This document shows, piece after piece, positions 51,583 to 59,240 of a stretch of 62,254 bases of DNA (within the stretch, counting starts at the first letter, position 1; each line of letters begins with the position of its first letter). Position numbers and translations under genes: made by a program. The DNA comes from Myxococcota bacterium (GTDB taxonomy: Bacteria > Myxococcota_A > Bradymonadia > UBA7976 > UBA1532): positions 1 to 62,254 of the forward strand of contig JAKLJY010000039.1 in the NCBI GenBank assembly GCA_023150895.1, written 5' to 3'. The notes under the pieces were generated by a model. That model was not told where the DNA came from. It worked only from the letters and a program-made list of their open reading frames with translations, and did no database searches.

Positions 51583-53013
51583 TTAGCCGAGCAGCGTGAG
51601 GGCCTGCTGCGGCGCCTGATTCGCGGCGGCCAACACCGAGGTGCCGGCCTGCTGCAGGATCTGGTTGCGGGTCAGTGCGGCGGTCTCCACCGCGAAGTCG
51701 GAATCGGTGATCCGGCTCCGCGATGCCGAGAGGTTCTCGGAGATGGTCGACAGGTTCGCGATCGTGTTCTCCATGCGGTTCTGGATGGCGCCGAGACCGG
51801 CGCGGTCCTGGGAAATCTGCTCGATGGCGCGGTCGACGACCTCGATGGTGCGGTTGGCGCCCACGCGGGTCAGGACGTCGACGGTGGCGACCGAGTTGTT
51901 CGTGGTCACGCCGATGATCTGGTTGTCGACGCCGCCAATGTAGGTTTCGTTGGCACCGGTGAAGAACACCTGAGAGTCCGACGAGATCTCGAGTGCTGCG
52001 AGTCGAACGGTCGTGTCGGCCAAATTGGCGTTGAGACCGGTGATCTGCGCGGCCCGGACAGACGACGTGAGGAGCTCGATGTTGCGGCCGTCTTCGGCGG
52101 TCAGCACGAGGTTCGAGTCGTTGTCGAGGCTGGCGATGACGCCGGTGTCGGCCGAGACCGCGTTGATCTGGTTGACGAGCTCGTGGTTGCCGTCGTCGGT
52201 TTCGACGTTGAAGCCGGTGATCGTCTGGCCGTTGATCTGAATGTAGTTGGTCGAGTCGAGCGTGCCCGCCGTGACGTCGAGGTTGCCCTCGATGACCGTC
52301 TCGAGCGCCCGTGCCTTGACGCCGGTGAACTTGGTCGCGTCGTTGATGGCTGCGGCCTTCGACAGCGCGGAGGCGTTGTTCAGCGTCGTCGAGAGCTGGT
52401 CGTCGAACGAGGTGGTGGCCCGGACGGAGACACCGTTGATCAGAAGGTCGCCGGCCGCGAGGGCCTGCGTGGTGACCACGTTCATCGTGGCGACCGCGGC
52501 GCGACCGAGGGCGGTGGCCCGGGCATCCCGGACGGCGACGCCGATGGTCTCACGGGCGTTTGCGCCGACGTGGAAGAAGCTCTGAATGAACGAGCCGTCG
52601 AGGACCCGCTGCCCGTTGAAGGTCGTCGTGTTGCCGATCCGGTTCAGCTCGTCGATGAGCTGCTGGACCTCGGCGTCGAGGGACTCACGATCCGAAGAGG
52701 AGTTCGAGTCGTTGGCCGACTGAACCGCGAGTTCGCGAATGCGCTGGAGGACATTCGTCGATTCCTGGAGCGCGCCTTCCGCCGTCTGCGCCAGGGAGAT
52801 GCCGTCGTTCGTGTTGCGAATCGCCTGATTCAGGCCGCGAATCTGCGACGTGAACCGGGTCGAAATCGCCAGACCGGCGGCGTCGTCCTTGGCGCTGTTG
52901 ATGCGGAGGCCGCTCGACAGTCGCTGGAATGACCGAGCCAGTGCGGAGGTGCTGCCGTTCAGGTTACGCTGAGCGTTCAGCGAAGACACGTTCGTATTGA
53001 TGAACAAACCCAT
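51583..53013 (-). CDS. fliC: Flagellin 3
   Basis: 476 aa. GGAGAG seven nt before ATG 53013, a different ribosome site from flagellins 1 and 2. D0/D1 ends complete: [80 protein letters not shown]. More diverged than the other two: the C-terminus reads [20 protein letters not shown], and the middle has VYIGG-like insertions ([20 protein letters not shown]). IN-type repeats are retained ([20 protein letters not shown]). Followed by flaG2. Confidence 0.95.
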   Translation of the reverse strand: MGLFINTNVSSLNAQRNLNGSTSALARSFQRLSSGLRINSAKDDAAGLAISTRFTSQIRGLNQAIRNTNDGISLAQTAEGALQESTNVLQRIRELAVQSANDSNSSSDRESLDAEVQQLIDELNRIGNTTTFNGQRVLDGSFIQSFFHVGANARETIGVAVRDARATALGRAAVATMNVVTTQALAAGDLLINGVSVRATTSFDDQLSTTLNNASALSKAAAINDATKFTGVKARALETVIEGNLDVTAGTLDSTNYIQINGQTITGFNVETDDGNHELVNQINAVSADTGVIASLDNDSNLVLTAEDGRNIELLTSSVRAAQITGLNANLADTTVRLAALEISSDSQVFFTGANETYIGGVDNQIIGVTTNNSVATVDVLTRVGANRTIEVVDRAIEQISQDRAGLGAIQNRMENTIANLSTISENLSASRSRITDSDFAVETAALTRNQILQQAGTSVLAAANQAPQQALTLLG

Positions 53014-53033
53014 TGTTTCTCTCCATGAGAAGT

Positions 53034-53074
53034 ATTCATCCCGCTGACCCTGGGATGAATCGGCATCCTTGCCG
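53034..53074 (-). promoter_or_regulatory. Putative CsrA hairpin and alternative stem in flagellin 3 leader
   Basis: RNA order: CGGC-AAGGAU-GCCG (53074-53061), a four-bp stem with the ideal AAGGAU hexaloop, directly followed by AUUCAUCCC-N9-GGGAUGAAU (53060-53034), a perfect 9-bp stem ending 20 nt before the start codon. The loop GGAUG of the first can instead pair with CAUCC of the second, so the two structures compete. This looks like a switch that CsrA binding could bias. Confidence 0.55.
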
Positions 53075-53139
53075 TTGGTTGACCCAGAAACTACGAATAA
53101 TCTGTATTCACGTCACAGAGCGTTGTTGAAACGGTGGCA

Positions 53140-53152
53140 TTCCTCCTTTCGC
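53140..53152 (-). promoter_or_regulatory. Conserved GGA element in flagellin 3 leader
   Basis: RNA-sense GCGAAAGGAGGAA about 30-40 nt after the predicted start point; core GAAAGGA shared with the other two flagellin leaders. An ATG follows one base after AGGAGGA, but it is too close for a normal ribosome site and would encode only ten residues. Confidence 0.4.
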
Positions 53153-53186
53153 CGTCTCGCTCTGTTTTGTTTCGCTTGCACCCCTT

Positions 53187-53213
53187 CCATCGTCTGGCGC
53201 TGCGACCTCTTGA
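53187..53213 (-). promoter_or_regulatory. Sigma-28-type promoter for flagellin 3
   Basis: Minus strand TCAA (53213-53210), 15 nt, GACGATGG (53194-53187), an excellent match to the other flagellar copies. The start near 53180 gives a ~165-nt leader. Confidence 0.7.
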
Positions 53214-53373
53214 AAGCCGAATCAATGCAGGTCGAGCGGCGTGAATGGCGCACGGTTAACTCGCAGTCTTAATCGGAACGTTATCGTCAGATTCATGACG
53301 GCCAAGCGTGGGGGGCTTGACGGGCGGTTCGGGGGTCGCTGGACTAATGCTAATGATTTCATGGTGTTGATGG

Positions 53374-53388
53374 CTGGCACGCGTTTTG
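53374..53388 (+). promoter_or_regulatory. Weak sigma-54-like element before the GGDEF gene
   Basis: CTGGCACG-CGTT-TTGA: the -24 part is perfect and the spacing is right, but the -12 GC is GA. It lies ~30 bp before the ATG at 53417. The rest of the gap 53214-53416 is AT-richer than its surroundings and shows no gene. Confidence 0.3.
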
Positions 53389-53416
53389 AAGTGGGTGGCA
53401 CCAGGAGGTCACTCAG

Positions 53417-54439
53417 ATGCACGCCACCGACACCGCCCTGCAGCTCGAAGATGCGGCCCGCCTGCTTGCCCTGGCCGACGCCTGCGCCGATTCCCGGGAT
53501 CTCGAGGCGCTTTTGACCCGCGTCGCTTCCGTTTTCTTTCAAGCGGCGCAGACCGACGTGGTGGCGTTTGCGCTGCCGCCGACCGCGACGCCGCACGGGC
53601 CGGCGATTCACGTCTCGAGTCGGGCCCCGCTCAACGCACTCGCCGAACGCAGCCTCAGGGAGCAGACGGTCGCGGCGCTCGAGCAGCACGGCATCGAGCC
53701 GCCCCCGCCCGAAGTCTTCGAGCTGATCCGGGGCACCGAGCTGACGCCGCTGCGGGCCGTCGGGCGAGCCGACCAGGTACACCCGCTGTGGTCGAAGGCC
53801 CTCGAGTTCGAGGGCGAGCTCGTCGGGATGCTCCTGATCGGCGGTTTTCAGGACTGGATCTTGTCGGCCCGATCGGAGCAGGCGCTCGACCAGGCCGTCG
53901 CCCCCATCGGGCGCGCGCTCTTCCAGGCCCTCTCCTTCATTCAACTGAGGAACCGAACCCACGAGGACGCCCTGACCGGGGCGCTGAACCGGCGCGGCTT
54001 CGATGAGGCGCTCCGGCGCGAGGTCGACCGGGCCCGGCGCGGTCGGCGGGACCTCTCCTTGATCATGATCGACGTCGACCGCTTCAAGGCCATCAACGAC
54101 CGCTACGGCCACCCCGCCGGCGACGACATCCTCATCCGGTTGTCGGCCCGCATGACCCGGGCGTTGCGGCGCAGCGACTTCCTCTGCCGCCTGGGGGGTG
54201 ACGAGTTCGCCATCGTACTCCCGGAGGTCGGAGAAGACGTCGCCCACGCCGTCGCCGAACGGGTGGCGCAGGCGTGCAGCGATCTCGTCGCCGGTGACGA
54301 GACGCCGGTGACCCTCAGCATCGGGGTCGCCGGGCTGAACCTGGCGGTCGGCAGCCCTTCGGATCTCGTCCGCCGGGCCGACGAAGCCCTTTACGCTGCG
54401 AAGCGCGCCGGGCGGGCGCGGGTCAGTCGGGCGGGCTGA
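53417..54439 (+). CDS. Diguanylate cyclase with N-terminal GAF-like domain
   Basis: 340 aa; CAGGAGG seven to nine nt before ATG. Residues ~10-170 resemble a GAF sensor domain (LLTRVASVFFQAAQTDVVAF, LEFEGELVGMLLIGG). Residues ~180-340 are GGDEF: HEDALTGALNRRGFDEALRR, IMIDVDRFKAINDRYGHPAG, and RLGGDEFAIVLPE with the intact active site near residues 260-264. An RxxD inhibitory site (RRSD) precedes it by five residues, so product inhibition by c-di-GMP is expected. No membrane segment, so cytosolic. It is divergent from flagellin 3 and near a PilZ gene, suggesting c-di-GMP control of motility. Confidence 0.9.
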   Translation: MHATDTALQLEDAARLLALADACADSRDLEALLTRVASVFFQAAQTDVVAFALPPTATPHGPAIHVSSRAPLNALAERSLREQTVAALEQHGIEPPPPEVFELIRGTELTPLRAVGRADQVHPLWSKALEFEGELVGMLLIGGFQDWILSARSEQALDQAVAPIGRALFQALSFIQLRNRTHEDALTGALNRRGFDEALRREVDRARRGRRDLSLIMIDVDRFKAINDRYGHPAGDDILIRLSARMTRALRRSDFLCRLGGDEFAIVLPEVGEDVAHAVAERVAQACSDLVAGDETPVTLSIGVAGLNLAVGSPSDLVRRADEALYAAKRAGRARVSRAG

Positions 54440-54743
54440 GCGGTGTCAGGCCCCCGGCATCCCCGACGTCACCCGCCGAGCCGACGGCGGGCGGGGCGCT
54501 GACGACAAACGCGTCGAGCGCAGGGACGGCGGGCGCGGGGCGCGCCGTGCACTTGTTCTTGCGGCACGCGCGGTCCGGCGGGCAGTCGGCGTCGTCGTCG
54601 CAGACGAAGGCCTCGCACTGCGCCGACGCGACGTTGCAGACCTTCGTTCCGGGACAGTCGAAGTCCTTCTCGCACTCCCCGCATCCGAGGGCGCCGATCG
54701 CAGAGAAGAGGACGGTGGCCCGCCAGCAGGAGCGCAGTCGCAT
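54423..54743 (-). CDS. Small Cys-rich lipoprotein
   Basis: 106 aa from ATG 54743, which opens a signal peptide (RLRSCWRATVLFSAIGALGC, lipobox-like). The mature part has two disulfide mini-units (CEKDFDCPGTKVCNVASAQC, CDDDADCPPDRACRKNKC) of the same kind as in the giant lipoprotein at 1271-6451, then an Ala/Pro/Val tail. It overlaps the GGDEF gene tail-to-tail by 17 bp and is divergent from the PilZ gene. Function unknown. Confidence 0.7.
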   Translation of the reverse strand: MRLRSCWRATVLFSAIGALGCGECEKDFDCPGTKVCNVASAQCEAFVCDDDADCPPDRACRKNKCTARPAPAVPALDAFVVSAPPAVGSAGDVGDAGGLTPLSPPD

Positions 54744-54846
54744 GGTGCGGCGATAGCTCGCGGGCGGGTGGATTTCAAGGAATTTGGACCCCATCGCCAG
54801 GTGTCGTAGCCTACATGTGTGCCTGTGCACACATGCAGGAGCGCCG

Positions 54847-55260
54847 ATGGAAACCGGGACTGGAGCCTTGAATCGCCGACGGACGCCACGCGTGCCGTGT
54901 GGCCTCTTCGTCAACGAAATCGCCGACCGCGGAATGACGCCCTGCCAGGCCACCAACCTGAGCGAGGGGGGGATCTACCTGCGACGCCTCGGCGGCGGGG
55001 TCCTCCTGGAGGGGGAGACCGTTCAGCTCGAGTTGGCACTGCCCGGTGAGCGGGAGTCCGTCTGGGCTTCCGGGCGCGTCGTCGAGCAGGTCGAGGAGCT
55101 GGCGCACGACGGCGCGGCCATCGAGTTCCTGTCTCTGACGTGGGCGGACCGTCTCCGGCTGCGGCGGTACGTCGCGCGGGTCCGGAGGCGTCAGCTCCGC
55201 GAGGCGCTCAGCGGCATCAGCCGACTCGTCGGGCCATCGCCGGGGACCGCCGCCGGCTGA
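54847..55260 (+). CDS. PilZ-domain protein
   Basis: 137 aa from ATG 54847 with AGGAG six nt upstream. The N-terminal RRRTPRVPC supplies the RxxxR arginines and ATNLSEGGIYLRRLG the (D/N)xSxxG motif of c-di-GMP-binding PilZ domains, with Asn for Asp. ETVQLELALPGERESVWASG, VVEQVEELAHDGAAIEFLS complete the beta barrel; a basic helix follows. Likely a c-di-GMP effector; the nearby GGDEF enzyme could supply the signal. The target, flagellar or surface-gliding, is unknown. Confidence 0.85.
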   Translation: METGTGALNRRRTPRVPCGLFVNEIADRGMTPCQATNLSEGGIYLRRLGGGVLLEGETVQLELALPGERESVWASGRVVEQVEELAHDGAAIEFLSLTWADRLRLRRYVARVRRRQLREALSGISRLVGPSPGTAAG

Positions 55261-55346
55261 GCGAGGCGTGTGCCTCTTGCCTTGCAACCGCCGGCACCGC
55301 GCCCGTAGAATCGGGCCCGGGGAAGACCTGCGGAGCAAAGCACAAA

Positions 55347-56825
55347 ATGAAGTCATTTCGAGGGGTTGGGCGCCGGGCGCCCGTGGCGCTGGCGCTGGTC
55401 GCGGCGCTCGCCTGCAGCGAGGACGCCAAGGAAGAGGGTTTCCTCGACGCGGCGCGCATCGATGCCCGTGTCCAGGATGCCATGGTTTCCGAGGGCGACA
55501 GCGGCGGAGGCGGCGCTGGCGGCAGCGGGGGCCCGACGGAGACGCACACGCGGCTCTCGATGCTCAAGCAGGTCAAGCCAGACGACGGAACGGCCGACAC
55601 CCTCGACCTCGTCATCTACGATCTCGACGACGACCGCGAAGCGAACCTGACGCAGAGCGCGAACGGCGAGGTCGATTGCAAGACCCGCTGCGCCATCAAC
55701 CGACAGATGACCTGGATCGCCTGGTATCAGCGCGGGGCGGCCTCGGGGAATGAACTGTGGGTGGCGCCGATCGACACCGTCCACTACGAGGTGAAGATCG
55801 CGGAGAAGCGCAAGGTCGCGGACACCGTCCAGCAGTTCGAGTTCACGAACGACGGCAAACGGGATCTCGTCGTCTTCATGCAGGGCGAGGCCCTCGGGCC
55901 GGAAGGTCAGTTCGACGTGCGTGTCGAGCCCGTCGCGGGATTCGACGCGGCGGCGTGCGAGGCCGGGGGCGACCTCGAGGACCTCAGCGCCTGCCCGCAG
56001 TATGCGGGTGCCGTCAACGTCAACGGCGGCTTCCGCGTGACCCCGTTCGGAGCGCTGATCATCCTGCTGCGGACCGATCTTTCGTCGATGACCGTGAGCT
56101 TCTTCAACGTCGCCAACGGGGCGAGCCAGGCGCTCAAGACGTTCGGCACGATGGATGGGACCGGCTCGCAGTTCGATGCGCGCCTGCCCGTGGCGTTGTC
56201 GCCCGATGCGACCTATCTGGCCGTCTTCACGAAGGACGAGTTCCTCTGGAAGATGTTCAACCTGAAGGCCGTGCCGAACCCGCCCGAGCCGGTCCGGCTC
56301 GAGCTGTGGGAGTCGGAAGGGGACCGCGCCGGCGACTGCACTCGACCGATGCCGTTCCTGTTCAACGTGGTGCAGTTCGATCCCCGCTTCGACGAAGGGG
56401 GGGAGCACATCTACTTCATGGCCAAGGGAGACTGCTCGAAGCAGAACTCTCCGGCGTCGAACCGAGACGACTACGACATCCTGCGGGTGGACAAGAGCCT
56501 CGACCCGGCGTCGGTGGTCCCCGTGCTCAAGAATTCGCGGGCGAACGGCTGGTACAACCACCAGCTGACGGACTTCGACCTGTCGAAAGACGGCAAACGC
56601 CTCGTCTTCACCGCGCCTCGTCCGTTCGACAACCAGAGCTCGTCCGTCTGGATGATCGACACGGACACCTCCAAGCCGTTCCCCGAGTATCTCTGCGGCA
56701 AGGACGCGGAGACGCGTGATGGGGACGACGGGAATACGCGCTGCGAATTCCTCTTCGAGGAACGGGCCGGCGCCCGGGTCGTCTACAAGGCGGCCCGGTT
56801 CCACGAGGTCGAGGTTCCGCGCTGA
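55347..56825 (+). CDS. Beta-propeller-like lipoprotein
   Basis: 492 aa from ATG 55347, where a signal peptide begins (RAPVALALVAALAC, lipobox-like). After an Asp/Gly-rich linker the protein shows TolB/WD-like blade repeats: DTLDLVIYDLDDDREANLTQ, TWIAWYQRGAASGNELWVAP, ARLPVALSPDATYLAVFTKD, LTDFDLSKDGKRLVFTAPRP. Four to six scattered Cys pairs may form disulfides. Such propellers bind proteins or sense ligands; no enzyme motif is visible. It stands alone between the PilZ gene and the convergent RHH gene. Confidence 0.7.
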   Translation: MKSFRGVGRRAPVALALVAALACSEDAKEEGFLDAARIDARVQDAMVSEGDSGGGGAGGSGGPTETHTRLSMLKQVKPDDGTADTLDLVIYDLDDDREANLTQSANGEVDCKTRCAINRQMTWIAWYQRGAASGNELWVAPIDTVHYEVKIAEKRKVADTVQQFEFTNDGKRDLVVFMQGEALGPEGQFDVRVEPVAGFDAAACEAGGDLEDLSACPQYAGAVNVNGGFRVTPFGALIILLRTDLSSMTVSFFNVANGASQALKTFGTMDGTGSQFDARLPVALSPDATYLAVFTKDEFLWKMFNLKAVPNPPEPVRLELWESEGDRAGDCTRPMPFLFNVVQFDPRFDEGGEHIYFMAKGDCSKQNSPASNRDDYDILRVDKSLDPASVVPVLKNSRANGWYNHQLTDFDLSKDGKRLVFTAPRPFDNQSSSVWMIDTDTSKPFPEYLCGKDAETRDGDDGNTRCEFLFEERAGARVVYKAARFHEVEVPR

Positions 56826-56843
56826 GACGAGGCCGCGCCTCTC

Positions 56844-57050
56844 TCAGGCGTCGTCGTCGTCGTCGTCGACGAAGTCGTCACCGGCGTCGTTGATCGACGG
56901 GTACTTGCTGATCTCCTTGCGGGCGATCTTCCACGCCTTCTGGACGATCCAGGAGAGCGAGCGGTCTTGCCGCGTCGCCTCCGCCTGAATCTCCTTCAGC
57001 ATGTCCTCGGGGAAATAGAGACTCTGCTTCCGCTTATCCGAACCTGCCAT
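56844..57050 (-). CDS. Small ribbon-helix-helix-like protein (TIGR04563 type)
   Basis: 68 aa. DKRKQSLYFPEDMLKEIQAE, ATRQDRSLSWIVQKAWKIAR matches the short RHH-like family frequent in myxobacteria: a beta strand (KQSLYFP), then two helices. An Asp-rich tail (DDFVDDDDDDA) ends the protein. GGAGGAG lies ~11 nt before the ATG. RHH proteins bind DNA as dimers, so a transcription or nucleoid role is possible, but the targets are unknown. I recognise the family from memory of its pattern. Confidence 0.8.
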   Translation of the reverse strand: MAGSDKRKQSLYFPEDMLKEIQAEATRQDRSLSWIVQKAWKIARKEISKYPSINDAGDDFVDDDDDDA

Positions 57051-57122
57051 CGGGCTTGACTCCTCCGTAAGAGCCCCGTTGTGGTCGATGGTAGGCGTAG
57101 GTGCGGAGGTGTCAAATTCGCC

Positions 57123-58514
57123 TCACCTTTTCCCTGATGAAGGCGACTGTGGCGATTCGGCAGACAGCGGCGCCGGGGCGCTCACCGCGGCGCCGGATGC
57201 GGGTGCGGGTGTGCTTTGGGCCGCCGAGGGGGCCGCGGAGGCCGGCGGTGGCGCGGCCGGGTCGACGAAGGTGAGGCGACCGAAGCGGTCGAGGGCGTGG
57301 AAATCGGGCACGATCGGGGGTGAGAACGCGGAAGGCTGCTGCCGACCACCCTTCGGGAAGTCCCAGCGGAAGAGGTTGACGCGCCAGACATCCCCCGCGA
57401 CGGCGGGGCTGTGGGGCGCACCGGGCACCTCGGCGATCGGGATCGCCATCTCGAGCGTGAAGCCCTTGTCTTCGTCATCCCGGGCGTTGAGGGTGCCCTC
57501 CACCGAGACCGCCGTGCGAAGCCCGGCCATGTTCCAGGCGCGGGCCTTGGCCAGATCGCTGCGATGGGCTTCGAAGCGGGCGTCGAAGACGACGTTGGCC
57601 GGCGTGACCTGCAGTTCCAGGTAGTCCTTCTTGTCGCCGTCGGCGTCGATGAAGAGCTCGATGACCTCTTGTTCCCAGGTGTTGCTGTCGCGTTCGGTGA
57701 AGTCCGTCCAGATGTCGGTATCGGTCGCGCGCACACCCACGAAGAGCGTCGTCGGCGTCCAGAGGAACGCGGCCTGCGCGTCGGGCGCTGCGGCATCCGT
57801 CCCGTTCGGGTGGGTGAACTTCGGCGTCCAGCTGGCCGTCGACCAGCCGGCCTCGTCGAGTTTGCCGTCGACCGCGACGGCGGCGTCGTCCGGGATGCGC
57901 AGCGCCGTGGCCTGCGGGAGCGACGGGCGTGCGCCCTTGACCTGGACCGTCGCCAGCACGACCCGCCCCTCGTCGTCGTGGGGCACGGCGTCCGGGTTCT
58001 TGATCTTCAGGCGGTACTCGCCGCGCCAGAGACCCCAGTAGAGTTTCGCCTCGCCGCCCGTGAAGTCGGCCGGGACCGTCACCCGCTGGACGTCTTTGAC
58101 GATTTGGCCCTTCTTCAGCTGCCGAAGCGGCAGCAATCCCTCGACGGGGTGGTGATCGAGGTTCATCCAGGCCTTGCGGTCGTTCTTCTTGCCCTGGAAA
58201 TGAACGAAGATCGTGTTGTCCCCCATGGGCTCGGCGAGCGCCTCGAGGTAGTACGTGACCGTGAAGGTCTGACCGGGCGCCACCGTCGTCTTGTCGATGT
58301 CGTACCCGATCAGGCGAACCTGATCTTCGATCACGGCACCGACGGAGACCGAGGGCAGGGCGTCGGTCACGAGGGCGGCTTCGGTCTTCTTCTTCTGGGC
58401 AGGGGTCAGCGTCGGGGTGGCGTGCTCGGCACAGCCGGGCAGGCTCAGGATCGCGAGCGGGGCCGCCGTGGCGGCGACGGTCACGAGCGCGGCGGCGCGC
58501 AGGGCGGTATTCAT
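57123..58514 (-). CDS. Lipoprotein with CBM9-like domain
   Basis: 463 aa. The signal peptide ends in lipobox SLPGC. Residues ~55-195 form a beta-sandwich (QVRLIGYDIDKTTVAPGQTF, TVTYYLEALAEPMGDNTIFV, GEAKLYWGLWRGEYRLKI). Residues ~205-410 look like a family-9 carbohydrate-binding/DOMON-type domain: VDGKLDEAGWSTASWTPKF, AAFLWTPTTLFVGVRATDTD, EQEVIELFIDADGDKKDYLE, and WRVNLFRWDFPKGGRQQPSA. The C-terminal ~45 residues are a Pro/Ala/Ser tail. Such proteins sit on the cell surface and bind sugars or related ligands; substrate unknown. Confidence 0.8.
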   Translation of the reverse strand: MNTALRAAALVTVAATAAPLAILSLPGCAEHATPTLTPAQKKKTEAALVTDALPSVSVGAVIEDQVRLIGYDIDKTTVAPGQTFTVTYYLEALAEPMGDNTIFVHFQGKKNDRKAWMNLDHHPVEGLLPLRQLKKGQIVKDVQRVTVPADFTGGEAKLYWGLWRGEYRLKIKNPDAVPHDDEGRVVLATVQVKGARPSLPQATALRIPDDAAVAVDGKLDEAGWSTASWTPKFTHPNGTDAAAPDAQAAFLWTPTTLFVGVRATDTDIWTDFTERDSNTWEQEVIELFIDADGDKKDYLELQVTPANVVFDARFEAHRSDLAKARAWNMAGLRTAVSVEGTLNARDDEDKGFTLEMAIPIAEVPGAPHSPAVAGDVWRVNLFRWDFPKGGRQQPSAFSPPIVPDFHALDRFGRLTFVDPAAPPPASAAPSAAQSTPAPASGAAVSAPAPLSAESPQSPSSGKR

Positions 58515-58568
58515 GCTCTCGCCTCGGTTGGGGTCGACGCCGCGACTCTAGGCGGCGCCACCGGGGGA

Positions 58569-59153
58569 TCAAGGCATTTCGATCTCGCGCGCCCCGCGCA
58601 GGTCGATCAGCAACTCCGGCTCGCCACCCCGTCGCGTGTCCCGGCGAAGCTCGAGCCGGTAACCGGGAACCCGCCAGGACTGGCCTTCGAAGCCGTCGAG
58701 GCTCGTCGCGGCGGGCTTCCCGAGGAGCTCCGAGATGGTGGCTTCCAGGCGCTTGAAGTGCGTCGGGTGCCCATACTCCGGGCGAAGGGTGCAGATCTGC
58801 GTCTCGAGGCGGTCGGCGGTCGGACGCACGAAAAGGTACGTCAGGCGGCGGCACGGGGCGTCCTCTCGAAGCTCCTCGTGCCAGATGGCCGGCGTCATGT
58901 CATCGACGGCAGCGCGGGGGCGCTCGCGGCGGAGCGCCTCCGGACCCATGCCGAGATCGACGGGAAACGCGGGTGGGCGAGACGGAAGCGCGCCGACGAC
59001 CTCCGGCAATGGGACCGGCAGCTCGGGGACGGGCGGCAATCGGACGCCGGCGTCCTTGACACCGGCGTCGCCGGCGTCCTCGGTCCGTGAGCATGCAGCG
59101 CCGACGGCGGTGAGGGCTCCGGTGAGCGCCAGCGCCCGATTGAATTGGACCAC
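58569..59153 (-). CDS. Lipoprotein of unknown function
   Basis: 194 aa from GTG 59153, which directly precedes a signal peptide (QFNRALALTGALTAVGAAC, lipobox-like); reading further upstream gives Arg/His-rich sequence antisense to the MurC-like gene. An Asp/Pro/Val linker precedes a compact beta-rich domain (~100-190) with RLTYLFVRPTADRLETQICT and WRVPGYRLELRRDTRRGGEP. No family recognised. It is divergent from the MurC-like gene, 87 bp apart, and 54 bp upstream of the CBM9 lipoprotein gene only by position, not strand order. Confidence 0.65.
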   Translation of the reverse strand: MVQFNRALALTGALTAVGAACSRTEDAGDAGVKDAGVRLPPVPELPVPLPEVVGALPSRPPAFPVDLGMGPEALRRERPRAAVDDMTPAIWHEELREDAPCRRLTYLFVRPTADRLETQICTLRPEYGHPTHFKRLEATISELLGKPAATSLDGFEGQSWRVPGYRLELRRDTRRGGEPELLIDLRGAREIEMP

Positions 59154-59240
59154 GACGGGCCATATTCTCCGCGCGCCGCTGCGGCGCGACCGGTCTTTGG
59201 CTCTGACCTGGCGACGACCCATGCGGGGAGGACTAGCAGG

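Noticed and set aside
53070-53087. GG-N10-GC sigma-54-like match (minus strand) in the flagellin 3 leader
   Set aside because: The flanking bases do not fit TGGCAC/TTGC, and a much better sigma-28 element lies ~110 bp further upstream.
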